The notes under the pieces: model-generated
Told to the model about the DNA's origin: nothing
Database searches by the model: none
The model's input: only the letters and a program-made list of their open reading frames with translations
Made by a program: the position numbers and the translations under genes
Shown here: positions 40,768 to 49,803 of the stretch, piece by piece
Position numbering within the stretch: position 1 is the stretch's first letter
Layout: every line of letters begins with the position of its first letter
Origin: Solidesulfovibrio carbinoliphilus subsp. oakridgensis
GTDB taxonomy: Bacteria; Desulfobacterota; Desulfovibrionia; Desulfovibrionales; Desulfovibrionaceae
Length of the DNA: 64,000 nucleotides
Direction: 5' to 3'
NCBI RefSeq assembly: GCF_000177215.2
Contig: NZ_CM001368.1
Coordinates: 372,001 to 436,000, forward strand

Positions 40768-42810
40768 TTACTTGGCGACGACGGTGAGGCCGTCCATGAC
40801 GTGGCGTTCGAATGAGGGCAGGAGCACTTTGTTGGCGTAGCCGGTGTAATGGTCGCCGTCGAAATAGAGCGGCCGGCCCTCGGCGTTGGTCCGGCATGGC
40901 CCGGTCGGACACAGGGCCGGCAGGGGGTCCCAGACGCTGACGCCGGGGACCGTGGCGGCGAGGGCGGCCATGGCCTCGAGGACCGGCCGGCGCAACGCCT
41001 CCATCAACCCGCGGTCCATGGTGTCGCCGGCCCGGCAGATGGGATTTTGCCGGTTGAACCAGTCGGCGCAACGGAAGGGCACGGTCTCGAAAACGGGTGG
41101 GGGCGCTTCGAACACCACGCGCACGCCCCGCTTGGTGAAAGCCTCCAGCAGGACGGCGGTTTCGGCCACGGCTGCCTGGCGGCCCCGGGTGGCCGCCGGC
41201 GAGGACAGGCCCGCGATCACCTCTTCGGGGGTGGCGACGCGGCTCCACTGGGTGACCATGGGCAAGAGGCGCAGGGAAGGCAGGAAAAGGACATCCCCGG
41301 GACGGGCCCGCTCCAGCACGTCCCGCAGCCAGGCCGCGCGGCAGGCGTGGCAGGGATCGTCCGGGCCGGCGTCCTTCTGGAAAAGATCGAAGACCGGGCA
41401 GCCGCCCTGGGCATACAGGTAGGCTTCGCCGCCGTGGTCAAAGACGAAGTGTTTGAGCAGGAGCGTGTAGTGGATGGCATGGGAATCGCCCATGACATAC
41501 AGCGCGTGGGGAAACGGTTCCCGGGGAGGCGTTCCGGTCCGCGAGAACCGGGTGAAGACGCAGCCGGCGGCATCGAGGGGGGTGGCGGCCACGACTTCCT
41601 GGCCGGCCGGGTCGCGCAGAAAGCCGTCAAAGAGATACCAGTCCGTGCCGTTTCGCATCACCCGGCTGAGCGACAGGCCGATCTGATGCCCGGCCAGGGT
41701 GTCGGCTCCCCAAAAGCCGAGGCCGAGGAGGGCCAGGCCGCCGACCAGGACGTAGCCGCGATGGACGCGCCGGCGCAGCCGCAGAACCGGGGATTCCACG
41801 AACCGGTAGGACAGCCAGGCGAAAACGAGGGAGAGGCCCACTGCCGTGAGCCTGCTCTGGGGCGAGTCGATGCCGCCGGTCCAACGGAACAGGACGATGA
41901 CCGGCCAATGCCACAGGTACAGGGAATAGGAGATGCGCCCCAGAAACCGCAGGGGCCGCGCGGTCAGGAACCTGTCGGCCAGCCCGCCGGGCCTGCCGTG
42001 CAGGCTGCCAAGGAGGCCGAGGCTCGCGGTCACGGGGAGCAGGCAGGCCGGATAGGGGGCTTTTCCCTGGCTGGCGGTGGCCGCGGCCAGACCGAAGGCC
42101 AGCAGGGACAGGGCGGCGAGCCAACGCAACGGCCGGCTGGGCGGGCTTGGTGCGGCAAACGAATGGCCACGCAGGGACATGACCTGAAAAAGGAGCACGC
42201 CGGCGGCCAGTTCCCAGAAACGCGTCCACAGCATGTAAAAGGCCTGGGACGGATCGCGCGCGCCTATTTTCCAGGCCAGGGCCAGGGTGGCTGCGGCGGC
42301 AAGGGCGAACAAGAGGATGGAGAGCTTCTTTCTCCCACGGCCCCACGGAAAAAAGAGCAAGGGAAGGCACAGGTAGAACTGCTCCTCGATGGCCAGGGAC
42401 CAGGTATGGGTGAACATGTTGAATTCGGCGTTGGGTGAAAAATAATCCCGGCCGGCCCGCACCAGGGCAAAGTTGGACAGGCCGAAAAACGAGGCCAGCC
42501 CGGTGTCGAGATTCGCCGTGGACAGGGTGGAGGCGGGGATGAACAGGGTCGTGGCGATAAACGCCGCCGCCAGGGAAACCACCAGCGCCGGGGTGATCCG
42601 GGCCAGACGCCTGGCATAGAAAATGGATACGAAATTGAGCCACGTTCCGTCCACGTACTGGCTGGCCGACAGGCTGACCACGAAGCCGGAAATGACGAAA
42701 AAGGCGTCCACCCCCACGAATCCGCCCGGCATCCAGGCGGCATCGACGTGGTAGAAAAGGACCGCCAGGACGGCCAAAGCGCGCAGGCCGTCAATAAACG
42801 GCGCATACAT
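40768..42810 (-). CDS. Acyltransferase-3 / SGNH O-acetyltransferase (OafA-like)
   Basis: A 680-residue membrane enzyme, start taken at ATG 42810 (MYAPFIDGLRALAVLAVLFYH). The first about 350 residues are the ten-helix acyltransferase-3 domain, with FIDGLRALAV, FVGVDAFFVISGF and HTWSLAIEEQFY. The C-terminal periplasmic SGNH domain has GDSHAIHY (block I) and FDGDHYTGYA (block V Asp-His). Such two-domain proteins O-acetylate lipopolysaccharide or capsule. It is convergent with the GT4 gene. Confidence 0.9.
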   Translation of the reverse strand: MYAPFIDGLRALAVLAVLFYHVDAAWMPGGFVGVDAFFVISGFVVSLSASQYVDGTWLNFVSIFYARRLARITPALVVSLAAAFIATTLFIPASTLSTANLDTGLASFFGLSNFALVRAGRDYFSPNAEFNMFTHTWSLAIEEQFYLCLPLLFFPWGRGRKKLSILLFALAAAATLALAWKIGARDPSQAFYMLWTRFWELAAGVLLFQVMSLRGHSFAAPSPPSRPLRWLAALSLLAFGLAAATASQGKAPYPACLLPVTASLGLLGSLHGRPGGLADRFLTARPLRFLGRISYSLYLWHWPVIVLFRWTGGIDSPQSRLTAVGLSLVFAWLSYRFVESPVLRLRRRVHRGYVLVGGLALLGLGFWGADTLAGHQIGLSLSRVMRNGTDWYLFDGFLRDPAGQEVVAATPLDAAGCVFTRFSRTGTPPREPFPHALYVMGDSHAIHYTLLLKHFVFDHGGEAYLYAQGGCPVFDLFQKDAGPDDPCHACRAAWLRDVLERARPGDVLFLPSLRLLPMVTQWSRVATPEEVIAGLSSPAATRGRQAAVAETAVLLEAFTKRGVRVVFEAPPPVFETVPFRCADWFNRQNPICRAGDTMDRGLMEALRRPVLEAMAALAATVPGVSVWDPLPALCPTGPCRTNAEGRPLYFDGDHYTGYANKVLLPSFERHVMDGLTVVAK

Positions 42811-43438
42811 GACCTTTTGCTGCTCGGGCAAGAGAGGCGCTCTCCTTTGAAGCGGCGTTGCCGGCCTTTGGCCGGGTGTACGGCTTTTGCAGTGCCCGGG
42901 GCCCGTGCGGGCGTCGTAGGGCTGCGGGACAGGCCGACCGCTACCACTACCGCCATGCATTTTCAGGCCTTTCGCGGCCCAGCCGGTGTGTGACCGCCTT
43001 CATCGGAAACGGTGAACCGTTCCGTCAAGACTTTTCAGCCTGAGGTGCGGCGTCAACGGTTGATGCCCGGGCCATTTTTTCCGCAACGGTGCCGGCCCCG
43101 GGCCGGTGAAACAAGACGGGTCCTTTGGGCGACTCTGTTTGTGACAGACCGCTTGCGTCAGCTTTCAGACGATCAAAATCCGAGCGGCCGGGGCCCTGCC
43201 GGCGGGCCGAACGATCAGGCGCGCGGCCGGATCGTTCGGCCGGCCCCCCTTGGGCGCGGTCTGCGCAACCGGACAGCCCCGGACGGATGACCGCCCGGCC
43301 CTCGGGCCGCAGGCGGGCTCCCGGGCGCGGATATTGCAAGCAGTTTTCCGTATGCCCGTTTTCATGCTTGCGGCCTGGCTTTACATCCTTTAGAACAAGA
43401 AAAGTAAAAAAGGCCCCCATGGGGACGAGTATCTTTTC
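42811..43438. other. 628-base gene-free gap with inverted repeats
   Basis: Between the divergent acyltransferase and hybrid-kinase genes. It has a perfect 12-bp inverted repeat GGCCGAACGATC / GATCGTTCGGCC at 43205-43216 and 43230-43241 and a smaller dyad AACGGT-GA-ACCGTT around 43008-43022. Short frames here appear spurious. Composition turns AT-rich after about 43370, where the promoter of the kinase gene probably lies. Confidence 0.45.
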
Positions 43439-45133
43439 ATGGGCCGGCAATACTCGATATTTTTCAGGGAGAAAAGGAAGAAGCCAACAGTGGACAATCA
43501 AAGCCGCATGTTTGGAGATCAGAAGATGCAGAAAATTCAAATGTCTTTTGACATTTTTTTCGATCAGGAGGCAGTCGGTATCGTTCAGGTTGATCTTGAA
43601 GGCAGTGTTATAGCGGCGAATTGGAAGTATTGCAGCATTACAGGATATAGTATTGAAGAAATAGAGCAGCAACAGTTCCTGAATTTCACTCATCCATCTT
43701 ATATGAATATCCAGATAGAACAGACTGAAAAGCTGATTGATGGCTCTACTCGGACATTTGACAGCGAACAACAGTATTGCCGTAAGGACGGGACGGAGAT
43801 TTGGGTTCGCCTCACCGTCTGCCCCGCTCGGGACGAGGGAGGCCGGCCGAAGACCCTCATCGCCTTTGTCGAGGACATCACGGATCGGATCGAAAGCGAA
43901 AAACGGCTGCGCCAGGCCAAGGAGGAGGCCGAACAGGCCAACCGGGCCAAGAGCGAATTTTTGGCCAACATGAGCCACGAGATCAGGACGCCCATGAACG
44001 GCGTCATGGGCATGACCGATCTGCTCCTCATGAGCGGCCTTTCCGGCCCGGCCCGGGAGTATCTGCAGCTGATCAAGCAGTCCGGCACGTCGCTTCTGCA
44101 GATCATAAACGACATCCTCGACCTGTCGAAGATCGAATCCGGCAAGTTTGTCCTCGATTGCCAGGCCTTCTCCCTGCGCGACAGCCTGGAGACCATCCTG
44201 CATCCCCTGCGCCTGGGCGCCAGGGACAAGGGGCTCGATTTCCGCCACGTCATCGCCGCCGATGCACCGGACAGGCTGCTCGGAGACAAGGGACGGCTGG
44301 GGCAGGTGCTGACGAATCTGGTCGGAAACGCCATCAAGTTCACGGAAAAGGGCATGGTCCGCCTGTCCGTGGAGCCGGACCCGGAGGCCGCCCTGCCGCA
44401 GACGGTCCGCTTCCTGTTTCGGGTCCAGGACGACGGCATCGGCATCCCCGCAGAGCGGCTGACCGACATCTTCGAGCCCTTCAGCCAGGTGATAAAGTCC
44501 GGCCCGGCCGCTGGGGGCGGCACGGGCCTTGGGCTCTCGATTTCCAAATGCCTGGTCGGGATGATGGCCGGCCGGATCTGGGTCGAAAGCACGGTCGGCA
44601 AAGGGAGCATTTTCAGTTTCTCCGCCCAATTTGCCCTCGACCCGGGAAAAGAGGGGTGTTGCCCGGTGGCGCAACGGCCCCTGGACCCGGCGATCCGGTC
44701 GGGCCTGGCCATCCTCCTGGCCGAGGACGAGCCCATCAACAGGCGCGTGGCGGTCGAACTCCTCTTGCTACGGGGGCATACCGTCGAGACGGCGCAAAGC
44801 GGCGGCGAGGTGTTGGCCAAGCTGCGCCAGGCGCCCTTCGACCTCGTCCTCATGGATGTCCGGATGCCGGATATGGACGGGATGGAGGCGGTGCGGGCCA
44901 TTCGGCGCGGCGAGGCCGGAGCGGACACGGCCGGGATCCCGGTCGTCGCCCTGACGGCCTATGCCCTCAAAAACGACCGCGAACGCTTCCTCGCCGCCGG
45001 CATGGACGACTACCTGGCCAAGCCGCTCGATCTCGACGGGCTGGACCGGATTCTGGAGAGGATTGCGGCCGCCGGCGAGCGGAAGGGGAGGGGGAAAGGG
45101 GATTACCCCGCCGCAAAGAAGCCTGCGTCGTAA
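43439..45133 (+). CDS. Hybrid histidine kinase (PAS - HisKA - HATPase - receiver)
   Basis: Up to 564 residues; ATG 43526 with GGAG nine bases upstream is an equally good start (535 residues). Order: PAS (EAVGIVQVDLEGSVIAANWKY, split), HisKA with the phospho-acceptor His in NMSHEIRTPMNG, HATPase with NAIKFTEKG, DDGIGIP and [10 protein letters not shown], then a receiver with phospho-Asp in LVLMDVRMPDMDG. No membrane segment is seen, so it is cytoplasmic. The first about 300 bases of the gene are AT-rich, the rest GC-rich, suggesting a recombined PAS module. Signal unknown. Confidence 0.92.
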   Translation: MGRQYSIFFREKRKKPTVDNQSRMFGDQKMQKIQMSFDIFFDQEAVGIVQVDLEGSVIAANWKYCSITGYSIEEIEQQQFLNFTHPSYMNIQIEQTEKLIDGSTRTFDSEQQYCRKDGTEIWVRLTVCPARDEGGRPKTLIAFVEDITDRIESEKRLRQAKEEAEQANRAKSEFLANMSHEIRTPMNGVMGMTDLLLMSGLSGPAREYLQLIKQSGTSLLQIINDILDLSKIESGKFVLDCQAFSLRDSLETILHPLRLGARDKGLDFRHVIAADAPDRLLGDKGRLGQVLTNLVGNAIKFTEKGMVRLSVEPDPEAALPQTVRFLFRVQDDGIGIPAERLTDIFEPFSQVIKSGPAAGGGTGLGLSISKCLVGMMAGRIWVESTVGKGSIFSFSAQFALDPGKEGCCPVAQRPLDPAIRSGLAILLAEDEPINRRVAVELLLLRGHTVETAQSGGEVLAKLRQAPFDLVLMDVRMPDMDGMEAVRAIRRGEAGADTAGIPVVALTAYALKNDRERFLAAGMDDYLAKPLDLDGLDRILERIAAAGERKGRGKGDYPAAKKPAS

Positions 45134-45186
45134 GGGGAACCAAACGGCGCCGGCGGGCCGGGATGGCGCGGATTTCGTCCGGGTGG

Positions 45187-45222
45187 CAGCGGGGCCGGTC
45201 CCTGCCAGAACCGGCCCCGCTG
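45187..45222. terminator. Bidirectional terminator-like hairpin
   Basis: CAGCGGGGCCGGT and ACCGGCCCCGCTG form a perfect 13-bp stem with a ten-base loop between the convergent hybrid kinase and receiver genes. Confidence 0.6.
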
Positions 45223-45234
45223 TCCAGGCCCCGG

Positions 45235-45591
45235 CTACTCGCCGCAGGCCTTTCGGACCGCGGTCAGCACGGCCTCGGGCTCAAAGGGCTTGTGGATGGC
45301 GGCCACGGCCTTGCGGATGGCCATGTCGTGGCCGGACAGGCCGCTTATGACCACCACGGGCAGGTTCTTGAACTCTTCTTTCTGGGAAAATTTGCGGTAA
45401 AAGCGGGGGCCCCACTCGTGGGGCATCTCCAGATCGAGGGTGAGGCAATCGGGCCGTTCGCGTTCCAGCACTTCCATGGCCGCGTCGCCGTCGGAAGCAC
45501 TGCACGTTTCAAAACCGTTATCCCCAAGCAACGTGACGAGATAGGAGACGATCTGCGGATCGTCGTCCACCACCATGATTTTCTTGGCCAT
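45235..45591 (-). CDS. Single-domain response regulator (CheY-like)
   Basis: A 118-residue receiver without output domain. Acidic pocket VVDDDPQ, phospho-Asp in LTLDLEMP, switch residues VVISGLSG and Lys in IHKPFEPE. It is closely similar in layout to the receiver gene at 57362, both having a Trp-Gly-Pro or Gly-Pro-Trp loop after the phospho-Asp. It lies downstream of the heme-motif sensor kinase on the same strand and may be its partner. Confidence 0.9.
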   Translation of the reverse strand: MAKKIMVVDDDPQIVSYLVTLLGDNGFETCSASDGDAAMEVLERERPDCLTLDLEMPHEWGPRFYRKFSQKEEFKNLPVVVISGLSGHDMAIRKAVAAIHKPFEPEAVLTAVRKACGE

Positions 45592-45911
45592 GCCCGTCTC
45601 CTTGGAAGGACCGCGGGCCCGTGGCCCTGGTCCCGAACGCGGTTTGTCGCTGTCTGCGCCTTCGCCTGCCGGCAGTACCGGTTGATTCCTAGCACAAGCG
45701 GCCCGCCCCGGGGAAGCCGGTTTCCAGCCCGGGACGAGCCCGGACCGGCCGGGTTCCGGTTGCGGCCGGCCGTGGCCGGAACCCCGAAGGCGTCCATACC
45801 CTATTGCACAATAGAATAGTGTGAAATCATTTCAAGAAGATACACTGATTCTATCGCGGTCGCAAGACGTGCCGGGCCAGACGGGGCCGTGGGGGACTGA
45901 TCGTCCAAGGC
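45592..45911 (-). promoter_or_regulatory. Gap between receiver and sensor kinase genes
   Basis: 320 bases without a gene. At 45801-45814 CTATTG-CA-CAATAG is an inverted repeat in a locally AT-rich stretch (45796-45855), the likely promoter/operator of the receiver gene on the minus strand; TTGAAA there could serve as a -35. The rest is GC-rich. Confidence 0.4.
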
Positions 45912-48263
45912 CTAGGTCCGGACGGGCTTGTCCCCCTTTTGGCGCGGCAGCCGGACCAGGAAGCGGGCCCCCTGGCCCGGTGCGGCCACGGCCTCGATGC
46001 TGCCGCCATAATCCTTGATGATCCCGTAGCTGATGGACAGCCCCAGGCCCGTGCCCTTGCCCACGGCCTTGGTGGTGAAAAACGGTTCAAAGACCTTGTC
46101 CTGGATATCCGTCGGGATGCCGGGACCGGTGTCCGCGATTTCCGCCACCACGAAGTCCTCCTCGGCAAAGACGCGCAAACTGACGCGCTTGGGCGCCCCC
46201 GGCTGCGACGCCGCCCGTTCCTCGATGGCGTCCCGGGCGTTTAAGAGCAGGTTCATGAACACCTGCTCCAGGCGGTTGGCCTCGGCCAGGACCGGGGGCA
46301 GGTCCGGACGGATGTCGCAGGCCACCTCGATGTTTCGCACCTTGAGCTGCTGGGAGAAGAGTTCAAGGGTCCGGGAGAGGACCTCGCCGAGGTCCACCGG
46401 GCCGGTCACGAGGTCGGATTTGCGGCCGAATTCGCGCATGTGGTTGATGATGCGGGTGGCCCGGGAGATGTGCCGGCCGATGCCGTCGGCCATCTCCTGG
46501 AAGAGCTCCCGGGGCACGGGCTCGTCGCGCCGGGTTTTGCGCAGGAGGTAGTCCGTGATGGTCTGGATGACGGTCATGGGCTGGTTGAGTTCGTGGGCGA
46601 CGCTGGTGGCCATTTCGCCAAGGGTCGCCATCTTGCTCGCCTGGATGAGCTGCTGTTCGGTTTCGAGCCGGTGGGTGATGTCCGTGACCGAGGCCAGATA
46701 GACCTGACTGCCGGGATAGGCGGCGGTGGAGACGCGGATGGAGACGTAGATGACCTCCCCGGATTTCCGGCGGTGCCGGGCCCGGTCGATGGCGTGCTCC
46801 TCGCGGATCACCCGCTCGTGGCCGGTACGGTCCTGGTTCAGGAACAGGTCCAGAAAGCCCAGGCCGATGAATTCGCCCTGGCTGTAGCCGTACGTCTCCA
46901 CGGCCTTGGCGTTGCACTCGAGGATGGCGAGGCTCTCGCGGTCGAGCACGAAGAGGGCCGTCGGGATGCAGCTGAAGATGGCCAGGTACTTCTGGCGTGA
47001 ACGTTCAAGTTCTTCTTCAAGAAATTTGCTGTCCGTGATGTCCAGGCTCATCTCCATGACCGTGGACACGTTGCCGGCCGCGTCGGTCATGGGGGCGGTG
47101 CTGACGAAAAACGAGCGCCGGCAGCCATCCTTGTCCAGGGTGATCTCCTCGGTGGCGTGGGGCAGCCCGTCCTCGAAGGTCCGGATGACCGGGCAGTTGG
47201 GGCAGGGGGCGTCCAGGCCCTTGTAGACCTTGTAGCAGTATTCGCCGGGTTTGGCGTGGAACTCGCCGGCGAAGAACTGGTTGTAGCTGACGAGTCGGAG
47301 ATTTTTGTCCTGGACCGTGATGATGCAGGGCACGTGTTCGAAGAGGTCCTGGTAGCGCCGCATCTGCCGGGCCAGCTCGGCCTGTTTGGACAGGACCTCC
47401 CGGCCCATGCTGTTTATGGCCCCGCCAAGTTCCCCCATCTCGTCGGACTGGCGGACATCGACCCCGGTGAAGTCCCCGCCGGCCGCGATGGCCCGCGTCG
47501 CCCGCATCATCTTCCGGACCGGCACGTGGACCAGCATGTGCAGGCACAGAAAAAGGATGAGGAAGATGGCTGTGGCGATGCCAAGGGCCATCAGGAAATT
47601 GACCCGGGTGAACCGGGCCAGGTTGGCCTCGGTTCCTTCCAGGGAGACCACCATGTCGAGGAGCCCGAGGATCTTCTTGCCCGGCGGATGGACGTGGCAG
47701 GGATCGCCCGAGCAGGAGGCGTCGTTGGCGATGGGGGAGATGATGCCGATGCTCTTCTGGCCGTTGGAATCGACGAAGATCCTGGTGCGCTCCTTGGTGT
47801 TCAGGTGGGTGCGGGGAGGCTCCGTGCGGTGGCAGACATAGCAGGCCTCCTGCTTGATGTCGGTCGTGCCGTCGATTTCGTGGACCTGGTTCGAATACTT
47901 GATCTCCCCGCGCTTGTTGTAGATGCGGATGGTTCTTATCGCCGACTGGGTGCCGATGTTGCGGATGATTTCCTGGGTGGCGTCCGGGGCGTAGGTCAGC
48001 ATGGAGTCGTGGAGGCCGAGGATGATGGTCGTGCCCAGGCGGTCGATGTCCGAGACCGTGTTCTCCATGGACAGGTCTTCCATGGCGTCGATATTGAGCG
48101 AGGACCACAGGAAAAAGAAGAACATGAGGGCCGCGCCCGAAATGATGGCCAGCTTGGTGATGAGCGAACAGCGGATTTGCAGCAGCAGGCACGCCGCCTT
48201 CCGCAAAAAGCGGGAGAGGATCGGGAGCAGGCTTGCGGTCCCGGGCCGCGTGTCATCGGTCAT
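45912..48263 (-). CDS. Membrane sensor histidine kinase with periplasmic c-type heme motifs
   Basis: A 783-residue kinase starting at ATG 48263, GGAG six bases before. Two membrane segments (about 31-50 and 210-230) bracket a periplasmic domain containing CYVCH and a spaced CSGDPCH, candidates for covalent heme. Then HAMP, a PAS with an unusual [17 protein letters not shown] stretch, a second PAS, HisKA with the His in VAHELNQPM, and HATPase ([30 protein letters not shown]). It most likely senses redox state, oxygen or a gas at the periplasmic side. Its neighbourhood, TunR and hmc, is respiratory. Confidence 0.9.
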   Translation of the reverse strand: MTDDTRPGTASLLPILSRFLRKAACLLLQIRCSLITKLAIISGAALMFFFFLWSSLNIDAMEDLSMENTVSDIDRLGTTIILGLHDSMLTYAPDATQEIIRNIGTQSAIRTIRIYNKRGEIKYSNQVHEIDGTTDIKQEACYVCHRTEPPRTHLNTKERTRIFVDSNGQKSIGIISPIANDASCSGDPCHVHPPGKKILGLLDMVVSLEGTEANLARFTRVNFLMALGIATAIFLILFLCLHMLVHVPVRKMMRATRAIAAGGDFTGVDVRQSDEMGELGGAINSMGREVLSKQAELARQMRRYQDLFEHVPCIITVQDKNLRLVSYNQFFAGEFHAKPGEYCYKVYKGLDAPCPNCPVIRTFEDGLPHATEEITLDKDGCRRSFFVSTAPMTDAAGNVSTVMEMSLDITDSKFLEEELERSRQKYLAIFSCIPTALFVLDRESLAILECNAKAVETYGYSQGEFIGLGFLDLFLNQDRTGHERVIREEHAIDRARHRRKSGEVIYVSIRVSTAAYPGSQVYLASVTDITHRLETEQQLIQASKMATLGEMATSVAHELNQPMTVIQTITDYLLRKTRRDEPVPRELFQEMADGIGRHISRATRIINHMREFGRKSDLVTGPVDLGEVLSRTLELFSQQLKVRNIEVACDIRPDLPPVLAEANRLEQVFMNLLLNARDAIEERAASQPGAPKRVSLRVFAEEDFVVAEIADTGPGIPTDIQDKVFEPFFTTKAVGKGTGLGLSISYGIIKDYGGSIEAVAAPGQGARFLVRLPRQKGDKPVRT

Positions 48264-48414
48264 GATCGTCTCCGGCGCGGGGCGGCCGGACCGGCTTTCG
48301 CCGCCCGCCTCGCGCGCCCTTCGGGAAACGGGGAAAGCCGGTCCCGGAACATCTTCGCCCAAAGTGTGACGCCGTTTCCATACGGATGCCGCATTCCATG
48401 GCCGGGCGCCAAGC

Positions 48415-49530
48415 TCAGGCCGCGCTCACGGTGATCGAAAACGCGCCGGTCATGGCCCAGACCGCCTCTCCCACCTCGAGCCGCATCTCGGCCAGGATCT
48501 CCGGCGTGATGACGGAACAGAGCCTGGCCCCGTCCTCCAGCATGACCACCACCTCGGCCGTGTCCGTGCCGAGCATGATGCGTTCGACCATCCCCCGGAA
48601 CCGGTTGGGCCCGGCGGCCCCGGTGCGGACGGACTCGTCGCGGCTCAGGCGCGGCGGGCGGATGCGGGCGGTCACCAGGCTCCCCTGGCGAAGCCCCATG
48701 GTCCGCAGATGGTCGTTTGAAAGCACCGTGACCAGCCGGTGGCCGCCAAGGGTCTCCACCTCGACCAGGGATTGCAGGTCGCCCGGGGTTACGGTTGCCA
48801 CCGTGCCGGCAAAGACGTTGCGGCTGTCTTCGGGCGAATGCTTGTCCCGGTCAAGCAGGGCCATGTCCAGGGCCGCCGAGTCTTCGGCCGGAAGCTCCAG
48901 AAAGGCGGCCGTGGAATTGGCCGTCAGGTGCCCGAGGCTGCGCTGGATGGCGCCGAGGGGCACGCCGCCGCGCAAAAGCTCGATGCCGCGCGACCGGCGC
49001 AGCGTGTTGGGATTGGCCAGGTGCCTGGGCAGGCCGCAGTCCCCGGCCCGCTCGTAAAGCACCCGGCGGACATAGCCCTGGTCCAGGGCCAAAAGCGTGC
49101 CCCGGAAGGGATCGTAGTCGGGATCGCGCAGGATCTGGCACAGCTCGGCATGGAGGTCGTGGGGCAGATAGACCTCGCGCCAGGGCTTGGCGTCCTCGCC
49201 CCGGCCGCCGAGGCGGACCTTGCGGCCGACCAGATCGAAGTCCTCCTGGTCGTTGACGGCCAGGGCCTCGCCGAGCTTGGCGCCGGTGTGCCGCAGGAGC
49301 AAAAAGACCAAACGGCAACGGTTTCGTGATATTAACGAGCGTTTGCCGCGCGCCTTGGACATCCAGTCCGTGAAGGTCTGGTCCAGCCTATAGAGCTGCT
49401 CCGTGGTCAGGAATTTGCCGTGCGTCGCGCCGGAATCGGCCCCGCTGGCCGCCGGCTCAGCGCCAGGCCCCTGGATATCCTGATTCTCTTGCAAAATATT
49501 TCCTATGTTGTCCGGCCATGGGCCCTGCAC
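48415..49530 (-). CDS. tunR: TunR-type tungstate-responsive regulator (integrase-fold plus TOBE domains)
   Basis: Up to 371 residues. The start is uncertain: GTG 49530, or TTG 49494 with AGGA six bases upstream. Residues about 40-210 resemble a tyrosine recombinase catalytic domain, but key residues are changed: TGAKLGEA has Lys for Arg, TLRRSRGIELL lacks the usual His, and the end SLGHLTANSTAAFLEL has Phe for the nucleophile Tyr. Two C-terminal TOBE-like repeats follow (GTVATVTPGDLQSLVEVET; VERIMLGTDTAEVVVMLEDG), which bind molybdate or tungstate. This matches TunR of sulfate reducers, which controls tungstate uptake and W-enzyme genes. It is divergent from hmc. Confidence 0.85.
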   Translation of the reverse strand: MQGPWPDNIGNILQENQDIQGPGAEPAASGADSGATHGKFLTTEQLYRLDQTFTDWMSKARGKRSLISRNRCRLVFLLLRHTGAKLGEALAVNDQEDFDLVGRKVRLGGRGEDAKPWREVYLPHDLHAELCQILRDPDYDPFRGTLLALDQGYVRRVLYERAGDCGLPRHLANPNTLRRSRGIELLRGGVPLGAIQRSLGHLTANSTAAFLELPAEDSAALDMALLDRDKHSPEDSRNVFAGTVATVTPGDLQSLVEVETLGGHRLVTVLSNDHLRTMGLRQGSLVTARIRPPRLSRDESVRTGAAGPNRFRGMVERIMLGTDTAEVVVMLEDGARLCSVITPEILAEMRLEVGEAVWAMTGAFSITVSAA

Positions 49531-49803
49531 GCAGGGCGATGGCCTGTTTTAAAGATGACGACAGCTGTCGAGAATCAAAAAATCAGGTGACAAGTTTCAC
49601 AAAAGCCGCTAAGCACGTACCTCACGTATTGCAGGCAAATCGTGATAATTTTTTGCGGCGCTGTCAAGAGCCTTTTTCGGGCTGCCATGACCGGCCCGCC
49701 GGCGGACTGGCCTTGGCCAGTCGCGGCGGGAGGGCGCGCCAAAGGACCGAGGCCAAGGGGAGATGGGTGAAGTGAACACGTCAAGCAGAAGGTCGAAGAA
49801 GGT
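49531..49803. promoter_or_regulatory. Divergent tunR-hmc regulatory region
   Basis: 273 bases. A perfect palindrome CGACAGCTGTCG is at 49559-49570. Two CACGTA direct repeats lie near 49614-49627, followed by a -10-like GATAAT at about 49641. The composition is clearly more AT-rich than the surrounding genes. The hmc promoter and a TunR autoregulation site are expected here. Confidence 0.45.

Noticed and set aside
48415-49530. Integron or phage integrase function for the recombinase-like protein
   Set aside because: Catalytic Arg, His and Tyr positions are changed and two TOBE-like domains follow, so it is a regulator and not evidence of another mobile element.
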